A stretch of DNA of 13,134 nt from an uncultured Eubacteriales bacterium (GTDB lineage Bacteria; Bacillota_A; Clostridia; Oscillospirales; Oscillospiraceae). Positions 4,877 through 11,735 of this stretch are shown here, piece by piece (within the stretch, counting starts at the first letter, position 1; every line of letters begins with the position of its first letter). The translations under genes and the position numbers were made by a program. The stretch spans positions 1 through 13,134 of the forward strand of contig CATIYU010000271.1 in assembly GCA_949739085.1 (NCBI GenBank). Direction: 5' to 3'. The notes beneath the pieces were generated by a model. It made no database searches and had not been told where the DNA came from. It worked only from the letters and a program-made list of their open reading frames with translations.

Positions 4877-5149
4877 CTATGTATCTGTTTGGATGGGGTC
4901 CAGCTGGTAGACACTGTTGCATGTCTCCACCACAATCCGCCCGCTCTCCTTGTCCTTCTTCCAGTTCTGCACCAGACTGGTGCGGGTAAAACGGTCGCAG
5001 GGGTTGCCCTGCCGGTCATAGCGGCAGTGAAACAGCACGCAGCCGTCCTCCATCTTTGCCTCCCCGACGCAGCCCAAGCGGGCCCTGTCCGCCGGGGCTG
5101 CCTTGGCCACGCCCTCCCGATCCGTGATGCGGACAATCTGATACATCAT
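4877..5149 (-). CDS. Conserved-looking protein of unknown function, 90 aa
   Basis: The protein begins MMYQIVRITDREGVAKAAPA and ends with a segment containing VETCNSVYQLDPI. I do not recognise a named family. It reads as a compact beta-rich domain: strand YQIVRIT, a helix or loop with APADRARLG, then paired strands around VLFHCRYDRQGN, a basic stretch VQNWKKDKESG and a last pair IVVETCNSVYQL. Three cysteines are present (Cys34, Cys43 or thereabouts and one near residue 77), without CxxC spacing. There is no signal peptide or membrane segment. The ATG at 5149 is chosen because AGGAGG lies 8 bases upstream; a longer frame to 5236 starts inside the promoter. It has its own promoter and terminator, so it is an independent unit. 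Confidence 0.75.
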   Translation of the reverse strand: MMYQIVRITDREGVAKAAPADRARLGCVGEAKMEDGCVLFHCRYDRQGNPCDRFTRTSLVQNWKKDKESGRIVVETCNSVYQLDPIQTDT

Positions 5150-5206
5150 TTGAGTCACCTCCTGGTCTCCGGCCCTGCCGGACGCGGTTTTCCTCTCCCC
5201 AACGCC

Positions 5207-5236
5207 ATTGTAGCATGTCCCGCTCCGGGAAGTCAA
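5207..5236 (-). promoter_or_regulatory. Promoter of the 90-aa gene
   Basis: TTGACT (5236-5231) and TACAAT (5212-5207) are 18 bases apart, with TGC before the -10. It begins 20 bases after the permease stop. The leader (about 50 nt) contains a short TCCGGC/GCCGGA hairpin (5168-5182). Confidence 0.75.
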
Positions 5237-5255
5237 GGGCTTGCGGCCGTGCCCA

Positions 5256-6032
5256 TTATCCCCGGGCCAGCAGGTCCGCCAGCAGCTTCACGAACAGCAT
5301 CCCCAGCACAACAAAAATCATGGCGCGGATTCTCTCTCCCCCGCCCCGGATGGCGTAGCTGGCCCCGCAGTAGTTGCCCAGCATACTGCACGCCGCCGCC
5401 GGGACCACCAGCGCCCACATCACTTTGCCGCCAGCCGTAAAGGAGACCGCCGCCGCCACGTTGGAGGCCACATTGCCCACCTTGGCGCAGCCGGAAGCGG
5501 TCACCATGTCCATCCCCAGCAGCGCGGTAAAGGCCATAATCATGAAGGTGCCGGTCCCCGGGCCCACGATGCCGTCGTAACAGCCGATGAGCAGCCCAAT
5601 CCCTATGCTCACCACCATCTCGTGGGAGCGGGAATAGCGCCTCTCCGCCGCCTCCCGGCCAAAGTCCCGCTTCACTGTCAGGAACACCGCCACCAGCGGC
5701 AGGGCGGCCAGCATCAGCCCCTTCAGCAGACCGCTGCTGAGGAGCTTGGCAATCTCCGCCCCCACATATCCGCCGGCCAGCGCGCCAAGGGCCGCGCACA
5801 GGGCGGCGTGGAGCCGGATTTTTCCGCTGCGGAAGAACTTCACCGCAGCGGTGGCGGAGCCGCAGCCGTTGACCACCTTGTTGGTCCCGGCGGCGAAGTG
5901 GACGGGAATCCCCGCCATCATATACGCTGGCAGCGTGATGAGGCCCCCGCCTCCGGCCACGCTGTCCACAAAGCCCCCCAGAAACACCAGCGGGCAGACA
6001 ATCAGCAGCATTTTTGCCAGTTCCTGCGTCAT
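5256..6032 (-). CDS. TauE/SafE (TSUP) family membrane permease, 258 aa
   Basis: A 258-aa membrane protein with the two half-repeats typical of TSUP permeases. The first begins with GGFVDSVAGGGGLITLPAY (19-37), the second with IGCYDGIVGPGTGTF (149-163). Hydrophobic segments follow each, in the usual pattern of about eight helices. TSUP proteins move sulfite, sulfoacetate, thiosulfate or related organic anions across the cytoplasmic membrane; the substrate here is not evident because no sulfur-metabolism genes are next to it. The ATG at 6032 is preceded by GGGAGAAGGA. It lies 36 bases downstream of rnc on the same strand and is probably read from the acpP promoter, an unusual partner for these genes. 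Confidence 0.88.
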   Translation of the reverse strand: MTQELAKMLLIVCPLVFLGGFVDSVAGGGGLITLPAYMMAGIPVHFAAGTNKVVNGCGSATAAVKFFRSGKIRLHAALCAALGALAGGYVGAEIAKLLSSGLLKGLMLAALPLVAVFLTVKRDFGREAAERRYSRSHEMVVSIGIGLLIGCYDGIVGPGTGTFMIMAFTALLGMDMVTASGCAKVGNVASNVAAAVSFTAGGKVMWALVVPAAACSMLGNYCGASYAIRGGGERIRAMIFVVLGMLFVKLLADLLARG

Positions 6033-6068
6033 TCCTTCTCCCGCCCGGCGGGCCTCCTCTCCTGCACG

Positions 6069-6734
6069 TTACTCCAACCGGCCCAGGGCGTCCCGGGCGG
6101 CGGCCTGCTCGGCCTCTTTTTTGCTCCGTCCCTCGCCCTGCCCCACAGGCTCTCCGTTCAGCCGCACCTCAAAAAGGAAGGTCTTATTGTGGTCTGGCCC
6201 GCTCTGGGACAGCATATGGTAGGTCAGAGCCTGTCCGCTCTTGCGCTGGGCCACCTCCTGCAAGGTGGTTTTATAGTCCCTGCGCTCCTCCGCCGCCGGG
6301 GCGCGGCCCAGCAGAACCCGCTCAATGAGCCGCCGGGCCTGGCCGATGCCGCCGTCCAGGTACACCGCGGCAATCACCGCTTCTACAGCGTCCGCCAGAA
6401 TGGACTGGCGCTGGCGGCCGCCTCCAGCCTCCTCGCCCCGGCCCAGCTTCAGGTACCGGCCCAAATCCAGCTCCTTTGCCACCTCGTACAAGCTCTGCTC
6501 ACACACCAGCGCCGCGCGCATCCGCGTCAGGTCGCCCTCTGGCAGATCGCCGTGCAGCTTAAAGAGGAACTCCGCCGACACGAAGCCCAGCACGCTGTCG
6601 CCCAAAAACTCCAGCCGCTCATTGCTGCCCAGCGCGCCCTTATGCTCGTTGGCGTAGGAGCTGTGGTTGAGGGCCTCGCTGAGAAGCTCCCGGTTCTGGA
6701 AGGAATATTGCAGCTTTTCCTCTAAGGATTCCAT
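6069..6734 (-). CDS. rnc: Ribonuclease III, 221 aa
   Basis: Ribonuclease III cleaves double-stranded RNA in rRNA precursors and structured mRNAs. The signature NERLEFLGDSVLG is at 38-50, giving the acidic set Glu39, Glu42, Asp46, Asp115 and Glu118, which lines up with E38, E41, D45, D114 and E117 of the E. coli enzyme. A double-stranded RNA-binding domain follows at about 153-220 (DYKTTLQEVAQ through SKKEAEQAAARDALGRL). Length is normal. The ATG at 6734 follows AGAAGGA by about 7 bases. It sits 78 bases downstream of acpP, the common acpP-rnc pairing of Firmicutes, but smc does not follow. A branched hairpin in the acpP-rnc gap could be a processing site. Confidence 0.96.
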   Translation of the reverse strand: MESLEEKLQYSFQNRELLSEALNHSSYANEHKGALGSNERLEFLGDSVLGFVSAEFLFKLHGDLPEGDLTRMRAALVCEQSLYEVAKELDLGRYLKLGRGEEAGGGRQRQSILADAVEAVIAAVYLDGGIGQARRLIERVLLGRAPAAEERRDYKTTLQEVAQRKSGQALTYHMLSQSGPDHNKTFLFEVRLNGEPVGQGEGRSKKEAEQAAARDALGRLE

Positions 6735-6762
6735 ATCTCATTCCTTCTTTCCCAAACGAAGA

Positions 6763-6801
6763 GCCCCGCCTGCTGGACGCTGCGCGTCCTCCTGGCGAGG
6801 C
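6763..6801 (-). promoter_or_regulatory. Stem structure between acpP and rnc
   Basis: An outer 8-bp stem (GCCTCGCC with GGCGGGGC on the transcript, one U-G pair) encloses an inner perfect hairpin GGACGC/GCGTCC with a 3-base loop (6775-6789). No T-run follows, so it is not a clear terminator. It may be a processing or stabilising element in the acpP-rnc mRNA. Confidence 0.5.
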
Positions 6802-6812
6802 CCCCCGGTAGT

Positions 6813-7055
6813 TCAGTCATCCAGCTTGCTTGTCAGAAAATTGACACAATCGTCAACGGTGGAGAGTGTGGCAAGCTCCTCCTCGCGCACCTCACCGATA
6901 TCAAACTCCTCCTCCATACTCATGACCAACTCTACCAAGTCAACGGAATCGGCGCCTAAGTCGTCAGTGAAGACGGTTTCCGGAGTAATTTCTTCGAGAT
7001 CGACGGAAAACTGGTCGGCGATGATCCTCTGCATCCGCTCAAAAATATCCTGCAT
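6813..7055 (-). CDS. acpP: Acyl carrier protein, 80 aa
   Basis: A small acidic protein with the phosphopantetheine site LGADSVDLVELVM, in which Ser37 is the attachment residue. Four-helix ACP layout and length (80 aa) are normal. It carries growing acyl chains in type II fatty acid synthesis in the cytoplasm. SVDL in place of the commoner SLD is a usual variant. The ATG at 7055 follows AGGAGG (7070-7065) by 9 bases, and a good promoter lies just upstream, so acpP is the first gene of the acpP-rnc-permease unit. No fab or plsX genes adjoin it here. Confidence 0.95.
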   Translation of the reverse strand: MQDIFERMQRIIADQFSVDLEEITPETVFTDDLGADSVDLVELVMSMEEEFDIGEVREEELATLSTVDDCVNFLTSKLDD

Positions 7056-7102
7056 GTACTTCCACCTCCTTTCCCAAGGGAATCGCCGGGATGTCTACAG
7101 GC

Positions 7103-7131
7103 ATGATAAATCTTTTCCGCTTATCTGTCAA
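7103..7131 (-). promoter_or_regulatory. Promoter of acpP-rnc-permease
   Basis: TTGACA (7131-7126) and TATCAT (7108-7103) are 17 bases apart on the minus strand. Transcription starts near 7096, about 40 bases before acpP. Confidence 0.85.
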
Positions 7132-7175
7132 TAGGCAAGGGTGGATTTCTTGCAAGAGATTTCCTTACGGTGCGC

Positions 7176-7868
7176 TCAGCCGTTGTTCATGGTGTAATCA
7201 AACGCGTCATCCTCAATGGGATTGCCGGAGTCGAAGTAAGTATAGGAGTCCGGCACGGCCCCCACGATCACCGTCTCCGCCACGGAAAAGGAGTTGCTGA
7301 CCTGGGTGCTGGTCCGGAACCCGGGCAGGAGGATGGACATGGAGACGTCCACGCACAGCAGAATCCGGTGGGTCGTCTGGTTGATGCCCGCCTGGTCGAA
7401 CTGGTTTTCAAAGTGGGCGGAGCAGCTTCCCACCGACTGCATCCTCACCCGGACGCTGGGCCCCCGGCCCACCAGCAGGGCGGAACCGGTCAAGGTCCCA
7501 ACCGGGATCACCAGGTCCGTGTCCGACACCTGGCCCAGCCGGTTGAGCACATCCTGGGTAATGCCGGACTGCAAACGGTTGAACTCCGCCATGTTGCTGT
7601 GGAGGGCGGTAATGCTGCCCCCATCCCCCTTTTCCAGAGTAATCAAATTGCTGTAGGAGATCTCTCCGTTGGCCAGGGTGTCGCTGACGGCGGCGGTGAC
7701 CACCTGCCCCACCATGTTGGTCACCCTCGTCACCGCCAGATTCCCCAGCAGCGCCCGCAAATGGCTGGTGGCCACCACCGCCAGGGCAAGCAGCGCCACG
7801 GAGATAAAAAAACAGAAAACCTTCACCCGCAGGGCCCCTGACCGGGGCGGCCCATGTCTGCGGCGCAT
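7176..7868 (-). CDS. yunB: Sporulation protein YunB, 230 aa
   Basis: An N-terminal basic stretch (MRRRHGPPRSGALRVK) precedes one membrane helix (about 14-36, VFCFFISVALLALAVVA). The rest is the extracytoplasmic YunB domain, recognised by NGEISYSNLITLEKGDGG, the ALHSNMAEFNRLQSGI segment and the later IPVGTLTGSALLVGRGP. YunB is made in the mother cell under sigma-E in B. subtilis and is needed for efficient spore formation; its biochemical role is unknown. I chose the ATG at 7868 because GAGGTG is 6 bases upstream; GTG at 7877 and ATG at 7874 are in-frame alternatives overlapping that site. It lies 62 bases after murD on the same strand and may be partly read from there. No sigma-E promoter was identified. 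Confidence 0.88.
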   Translation of the reverse strand: MRRRHGPPRSGALRVKVFCFFISVALLALAVVATSHLRALLGNLAVTRVTNMVGQVVTAAVSDTLANGEISYSNLITLEKGDGGSITALHSNMAEFNRLQSGITQDVLNRLGQVSDTDLVIPVGTLTGSALLVGRGPSVRVRMQSVGSCSAHFENQFDQAGINQTTHRILLCVDVSMSILLPGFRTSTQVSNSFSVAETVIVGAVPDSYTYFDSGNPIEDDAFDYTMNNG

Positions 7869-7930
7869 AGCCATCACCTCACGGCTATGCTATGAGGGGA
7901 CAGCTTTTCCCTATGCTGGAAAATCTTCTC

Positions 7931-9304
7931 TCAGTCCGCCAGGCCGCACACCAGCTCCTTGAAGACCCTGCCCCGCTCCTCAAAATTCCGGAACCGGTCA
8001 AAGGAGGTGCTGGCGGGAGAGAGGGTCACCACGTCCCCCGGCTCCGCCCGTCCAGCGGCCAGCTCCACGGCGCTGGAATAGTCCTGGACCTCCACGATCT
8101 CCAGCCCCGCGAAGTTCTCCGCTTTCTCCACCGCCTTCCGGATGGCCGGAGCGGTGGCTCCGCAGAGAATCAACAGCTTCACCCGGTCGTTGATCTCCGG
8201 GCCCAGAGGGGCGTAGTCCAGGCCCTTGTCCTTTCCCCCGGCAATCAGAATCACCTTCCCGGGGAAGGACCGCAGCCCGGCGATGGTCCGGGTGGGGCTG
8301 GAGGCGATGGAGTCGTTGTACCAGCGCACGCCCCGCCGCTCCCGCACCAGCTCGATCCGGTGCTCCACACCGCCAAAGGAACGGGCAAAGGAGCGGACCT
8401 CCCTGTCGGACGCCAGCCCCTGGACGGCGCAGATGGCCGCCATGTAGTTCTCCACGTTGTGTACGCCCGGCAGCAGAATATCCGCCAGAGGCAGGACCTT
8501 CCTCTCCCCCACCCCGTCCCGGTACCAGATAGCTCCGTTTTCCAGATAGCAGCCCCGCTCCTGGGCGGCGCCCCTGGTAAAGAACAGCCGCCGTCCCGGC
8601 GCGCGCTCCGAGAGCTCCCGGGCGATGTTATTGTCGAAATTGCATACCGCCGTATCCCCCGGCCTCTGGCGGGCCAAAATATTGGCCTTGGCCTGGACGT
8701 ACTCTTCCATATCCGTGTGGACGTCCAGGTGGTTGGGCGCAACGTTGGTCAGCACGGCGATGTGGGGGCTCCGTCCCATCGTCATGAGCTGGAAGGAGCT
8801 GAGCTCCACCACCGCCCAGTCCTCCGGGCGGATGGCGTCCGCACCGCTGAGGAGGGGGCGGCCGATGTTGCCCCCCAGGTGGACGGTGTGTCCCGCCGCC
8901 TCCAGCAGCCGGGCGATGATGGTAGTGGTGGTGGTCTTTCCGTCGCTGCCGGTGACGCCGATGATGGGGCAGGGGCAGACGTTAAAAAACACCTCCATCT
9001 CCGAGGTAATCACGCTGCCCTGGGCTCTGGCGGCTTCCAGATTCTGGGGATGCAGCCCCGGCGTCCGGAAGATGACGTCCTGGTCCAGCCCCTCCAGATA
9101 GTCCGGCCCCAGGCGCAGCTTACAACCCGCCGCCTCCAGCTGGTCCGCCAACTCCCCCAGGGCGGCCCGGTCCTTTTTATCGCAGGCGGTGACGTCCACC
9201 CCTGCTTTCAGCAGCAGCCGCAGCAGCGGCTGGTTGCTGATGCCGATACCAATGACGGCCACGGACTTCCCCGCCAGGGAACTGAGATATTCCCGCAAAG
9301 TCAT
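7931..9304 (-). CDS. murD: UDP-N-acetylmuramoylalanine--D-glutamate ligase, 457 aa
   Basis: MurD adds D-glutamate to UDP-MurNAc-L-Ala with ATP in the cytoplasmic stage of peptidoglycan synthesis. Domain 1 (1-110) contains the Rossmann-like VAVIGIGISN motif that holds the UDP moiety. The central domain has the P-loop GVTGSDGKTTT (116-126), GGNIGRPLL (144-152), ELSSFQL (167-173), the NHLDVH motif (191-196) and YVQAKANIL with Lys206, the likely carbamylated lysine. The C-terminal domain has HRIELV, YNDSIASSPTRT and SPASTSFDRF, all diagnostic of MurD. Length is normal. The ATG at 9304 follows GGGAGGG by 6 bases. Other dcw-cluster genes are absent, so murD stands alone with yunB downstream. Confidence 0.97.
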   Translation of the reverse strand: MTLREYLSSLAGKSVAVIGIGISNQPLLRLLLKAGVDVTACDKKDRAALGELADQLEAAGCKLRLGPDYLEGLDQDVIFRTPGLHPQNLEAARAQGSVITSEMEVFFNVCPCPIIGVTGSDGKTTTTTIIARLLEAAGHTVHLGGNIGRPLLSGADAIRPEDWAVVELSSFQLMTMGRSPHIAVLTNVAPNHLDVHTDMEEYVQAKANILARQRPGDTAVCNFDNNIARELSERAPGRRLFFTRGAAQERGCYLENGAIWYRDGVGERKVLPLADILLPGVHNVENYMAAICAVQGLASDREVRSFARSFGGVEHRIELVRERRGVRWYNDSIASSPTRTIAGLRSFPGKVILIAGGKDKGLDYAPLGPEINDRVKLLILCGATAPAIRKAVEKAENFAGLEIVEVQDYSSAVELAAGRAEPGDVVTLSPASTSFDRFRNFEERGRVFKELVCGLAD

Positions 9305-9337
9305 ATGGGTCCCTCCCGAAAAAATTCAATCCGTATT

Positions 9338-9346
9338 ATTATAGCA
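9338..9346 (-). promoter_or_regulatory. Extended -10 promoter of murD
   Basis: TGCTATAAT on the minus strand is a perfect extended -10. The region 17 bases upstream (TTGTTT) is a weak -35, which extended -10 promoters tolerate. The start is near 9331, giving a leader of about 27 nt. Confidence 0.7.
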
Positions 9347-9401
9347 CCCGAACTGGGAGAAAACAACAAAAATTATCCGGAATAGGCGGAATTTTCTTGC
9401 G

Positions 9402-9430
9402 TTGACAAGGTGGACAAACTGGGGTAAAAT
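9402..9430 (+). promoter_or_regulatory. Promoter of rnpB
   Basis: TTGACA (9402-9407) and TAAAAT (9425-9430) are 17 bases apart. The expected start falls at about 9437, the first base of the RNase P RNA outer helix. Confidence 0.88.
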
Positions 9431-9436
9431 AGTTTT

Positions 9437-9788
9437 GCGAGTAAGACAGACGGTCGCGTGGCGGGGCAACACCCGCCATGAGGAAAGTCCGGGCTCCAAA
9501 GGGCAGGATAACGGGTAACGCCCGCCGAAGGCGACTTCAGGAACAGTGCAACAGAGATATACCGCTGGCGTTGGTTTTGCCAATGTCCAGTAAGGGTGGA
9601 AAGGCGAGGTAAGAGCTCACCCGCCGGCTGGAAACTGACCGGCGCTGTAAACTCTATCCGGAGCAACACCGTGGGAGGACAAAAAGGCCGGCCCGGCCGT
9701 CCTCGAGGAGGTGGCTGGAGCGGCCTGGCGACAGGCCGCCTAGATAGATGACCGTCAAATACAGAACCCGGCTTACAGTCTTGCTCGC
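9437..9788 (+). ncRNA. rnpB: RNase P RNA, bacterial type A
   Basis: RNase P RNA is the catalytic RNA that trims tRNA 5' leaders. Conserved blocks appear in order: GAGGAAAGTCCGGGCTCC (9480-9497), ACAGTGCAACAGAGA (9544-9558), GGTGGAAAGGCGAGGTAAGA (from 9595), and near the 3' end AGATAGATGACCG (9742-9754) with ACAGAACCCGGCTTA (9761-9775). The ends pair as helix P1 over 11 positions (GCGAGTAAGAC with GTCTTGCTCGC, one G-U pair), which fixes the boundaries at about 9437 and 9788. The overall block pattern looks like type A rather than the Bacillus type B; a covariance-model fit would settle this. Length about 352 nt is normal. It has its own promoter and terminator. Confidence 0.97.
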
Positions 9789-9794
9789 ATCAAA

Positions 9795-9827
9795 AGGGAG
9801 GCGCCTGCCTGGCGCCCCTCTTTTTTT
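9795..9827 (+). terminator. Terminator of rnpB
   Basis: GGCGCC-based stem (GGGAGGCGCC with GGCGCCCCTC, one mismatch and one G-U) is followed by TTTTTTT, beginning 7 bases after the RNA. Confidence 0.85.
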
Positions 9828-9863
9828 GAAAAAAGAAGCCGCCAATTTCATCTAAAAAGGGTA

Positions 9864-9892
9864 TTGCCAAAAAGTATAAAGTAGTATATAAT
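9864..9892 (+). promoter_or_regulatory. Promoter of the TetR-family gene
   Basis: TTGCCA (9864-9869) and TATAAT (9887-9892) are 17 bases apart. The start near 9899 gives a leader of about 40 nt. The AT-rich spacer could hold an autoregulatory site, but no clear palindrome is visible. Confidence 0.8.
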
Positions 9893-9940
9893 CCGTGCTT
9901 GGCAGCGGGAAGATAGTTCAACCAGCTTTTGCAAAGGGAC

Positions 9941-10564
9941 GTGATTGCTCTGGATGACACCAAAACGAGAATTATTCATGCGGCGATGAAGGCTGTGCGT
10001 CAGTACGGCCTTGAGGGTGTGCGCATCCAGAATGTCAGCGAGCTTGCGGAGATCTCCCCGGGGGCGATCTACCGCTACTTTGAGAGCAAGGACCAACTGT
10101 TAGTGGAGTGCTTTATCTATGTGGACAAACAGGCGGCGGCGATATTTGAGCGCTTGAGCTTCAATCCCCTGGCCATGCTCGCTGACCCGATGGGCGCGAT
10201 AAAGAGCCTGTGGCTGCCCTACTTCCGGTTCTGGGTGGCCCACCCGGACGAGACCATCTTCTACCACCGCTTCCGGGACAGCGCTTTCTTTCCCAAGTAC
10301 GACAAGGTGCGGGACGCAAGCTATTTTTCCTCCTTCTCCGGCATGGTCCGCGCCTTTATGAATGCGTTTCCCAGCCTTCGCAGACTCAACCAGGATCTGC
10401 TGTGGCTCCATGTCCTCACCTCCACCATCATGTATGCGAAATATGTTGTGGAGGGAATCCTTCCCAACCACCAGGAGACAGAGGATACGGTGTTTCAGCT
10501 GCTGTCCACCGGATTAAGCGGCTATTTGAGGCCAGAAAAGCCGAAAAAGAGGAGCGCGAAATAG
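9941..10564 (+). CDS. TetR/AcrR-family transcriptional regulator, about 207 aa
   Basis: The N-terminal domain has the TetR helix-turn-helix pattern: TKTRIIHAAMKAVRQYGLEG, then RIQNVSELAEISPGAIYRYF, then ESKDQLLVECF. The C-terminal part (about 65-200) is a helical ligand or dimer domain with aromatic residues (LWLPYFRFWV, the YHRFRDSAFF segment) and is not recognised further. TetR proteins usually repress their own or a nearby gene and release DNA on binding a small molecule; the ligand is unknown. The start is uncertain: GTG 9941 is taken because AAAGGG is just before it (only 2 bases away), while TTG 9929 gives 211 aa without a Shine-Dalgarno. A diguanylate cyclase gene follows after 204 bases. 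Confidence 0.85.
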   Translation: MIALDDTKTRIIHAAMKAVRQYGLEGVRIQNVSELAEISPGAIYRYFESKDQLLVECFIYVDKQAAAIFERLSFNPLAMLADPMGAIKSLWLPYFRFWVAHPDETIFYHRFRDSAFFPKYDKVRDASYFSSFSGMVRAFMNAFPSLRRLNQDLLWLHVLTSTIMYAKYVVEGILPNHQETEDTVFQLLSTGLSGYLRPEKPKKRSAK

Positions 10565-10599
10565 AGACTATGCTTGTAGTGTGTTTTTAGCTGCCGGAG

Positions 10600-10613
10600 A
10601 ATAAACGTTTATT
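10600..10613. repeat. 14-bp palindrome AATAAACGTTTATT in the tetR-GGDEF gap
   Basis: This perfect palindrome lies 36 bases after the TetR gene. Its core AAACGTTTA recurs at 11710-11718, between the GGDEF and PilZ genes. It may be an operator. In the rest of the 204-base gap (10565-10768) I see no convincing promoter, terminator or riboswitch. Confidence 0.45.
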
Positions 10614-10768
10614 TACATTGCCCACCCTGCTGTCTAGCCGGTTTGGGAGCCACTCTCTCAGTATAGCCCCCGGCTTCATAAAAGCCATATTTACCGCCCC
10701 CCTTTTTGGCAGACAGCGGCCATGCCGTCGCGGGGGCAGGTTGAGTACATATAATAAGGAGAGCAGAT

Positions 10769-11686
10769 ATGGAAAAGATACTGATCGTTGACGACAGCCT
10801 CCTGCAAGCGGCGCAGCTGAAAAGCATTTTGGAGGAGGAGTATGACGTTACTGTCGCGCAGACAGCGGAAGACGGCCTGCGCCGGGCCAGCAGCGAGCGG
10901 TATTCCCTGATTTTGCTGGACGTAGTGATGCCCGGAATGGACGGCTTCACGCTGCTGAAAAAATTGCAGGAGGAAATTATTACCCAGAGCATCCCGGTGA
11001 TCCTGATTACCAGTCTTTCGGATGTGGAGAGCGAGCAGCGCGGGCTTATCCTGGGGGCGGTCGACTACATCGCGAAGCCCTTTCATGCCGCTATTGTCCA
11101 GGCCCGGGTCAATACGCATATCAAGCTATACCATTACCGCAGGCAGGTGGAAGAGCAATCTATGACCGACCAACTGACCGGAATCGCAAACCGGCGCAAA
11201 TATGACCAGTACAGCGCCACGAAATGGAACGAGGCCGCCCGGCTGCACGTTCCGTTTTCCATCTGCATGTTTGATATCGACAACTTCAAAAAATATAACG
11301 ATACCTTCGGCCACCCCGCCGGAGATAAGGTGATTGCCGCCGTGGCCAAAACCGTTTCCTCATACTTGCAGCGCAGCACGGATTTTTTTGCCCGCTATGG
11401 GGGAGAGGAATTTGTGGCGATTTTCATGGGTGACCCCGCCAAAAAAGTGTTTACACATTTAAAGAAAATCCGCCAGGCAATCGAGGACCTCCACATCCCC
11501 CACGACCCGGCCGTATCTCAGTGGGTTACGGTCAGCATTGGCGGCGTCACGGTAATTCCCCCGGCGGAAAACACCTATGCGTCCTATCTGAAAATTGCGG
11601 ATACCATGCTGTATGACGCGAAAAAGCATGGCCGGAACAGGGTGGTATGGGCCGGTGATGGAATGAAGCAGATGTGGGAAAAATAA
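10769..11686 (+). CDS. Response regulator with GGDEF domain (diguanylate cyclase), 305 aa
   Basis: Residues 1-120 form a receiver domain with acidic pocket Asp8/Asp9, phospho-acceptor Asp51 (LLDVVMPGMDGF), Thr81 and Lys103 (AKPF). Residues about 131-300 form a GGDEF domain: MTDQLTGIANRR, FDIDNFKKYND (168-178, metal-binding aspartates), and an intact active site GGEEF (211-215). An RxxD inhibitory site (Arg202-Asp205) lies exactly 5 residues before it, as in product-inhibited cyclases. It should make c-di-GMP from two GTP when phosphorylated. Helix 120-132 joins the domains. The ATG at 10769 follows AAGGAGAG by about 5 bases. The PilZ gene follows 49 bases later, a likely effector. Confidence 0.95.
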   Translation: MEKILIVDDSLLQAAQLKSILEEEYDVTVAQTAEDGLRRASSERYSLILLDVVMPGMDGFTLLKKLQEEIITQSIPVILITSLSDVESEQRGLILGAVDYIAKPFHAAIVQARVNTHIKLYHYRRQVEEQSMTDQLTGIANRRKYDQYSATKWNEAARLHVPFSICMFDIDNFKKYNDTFGHPAGDKVIAAVAKTVSSYLQRSTDFFARYGGEEFVAIFMGDPAKKVFTHLKKIRQAIEDLHIPHDPAVSQWVTVSIGGVTVIPPAENTYASYLKIADTMLYDAKKHGRNRVVWAGDGMKQMWEK

Positions 11687-11735
11687 AGCCTCTCCCTGCG
11701 GGCACAAGAAAACGTTTAAATATAAGAGGTATTAT

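Noticed and set aside
5241..6725. Long plus-strand open frame opposite the permease and rnc genes
   Set aside because: It is antisense to two well-supported genes, is rich in His, Gln, Pro and Gly with no family resemblance, and has no ribosome-binding site. High GC produces such frames.
7892..9385. Long plus-strand open frame opposite murD
   Set aside because: Antisense to murD, composition typical of a reverse-frame artefact, and no recognisable domain.
10565..10768. Possible c-di-GMP riboswitch before the GGDEF gene
   Set aside because: The gap can form some GC stems, but I could not find the conserved motifs of the c-di-GMP-I aptamer, so I do not call it.
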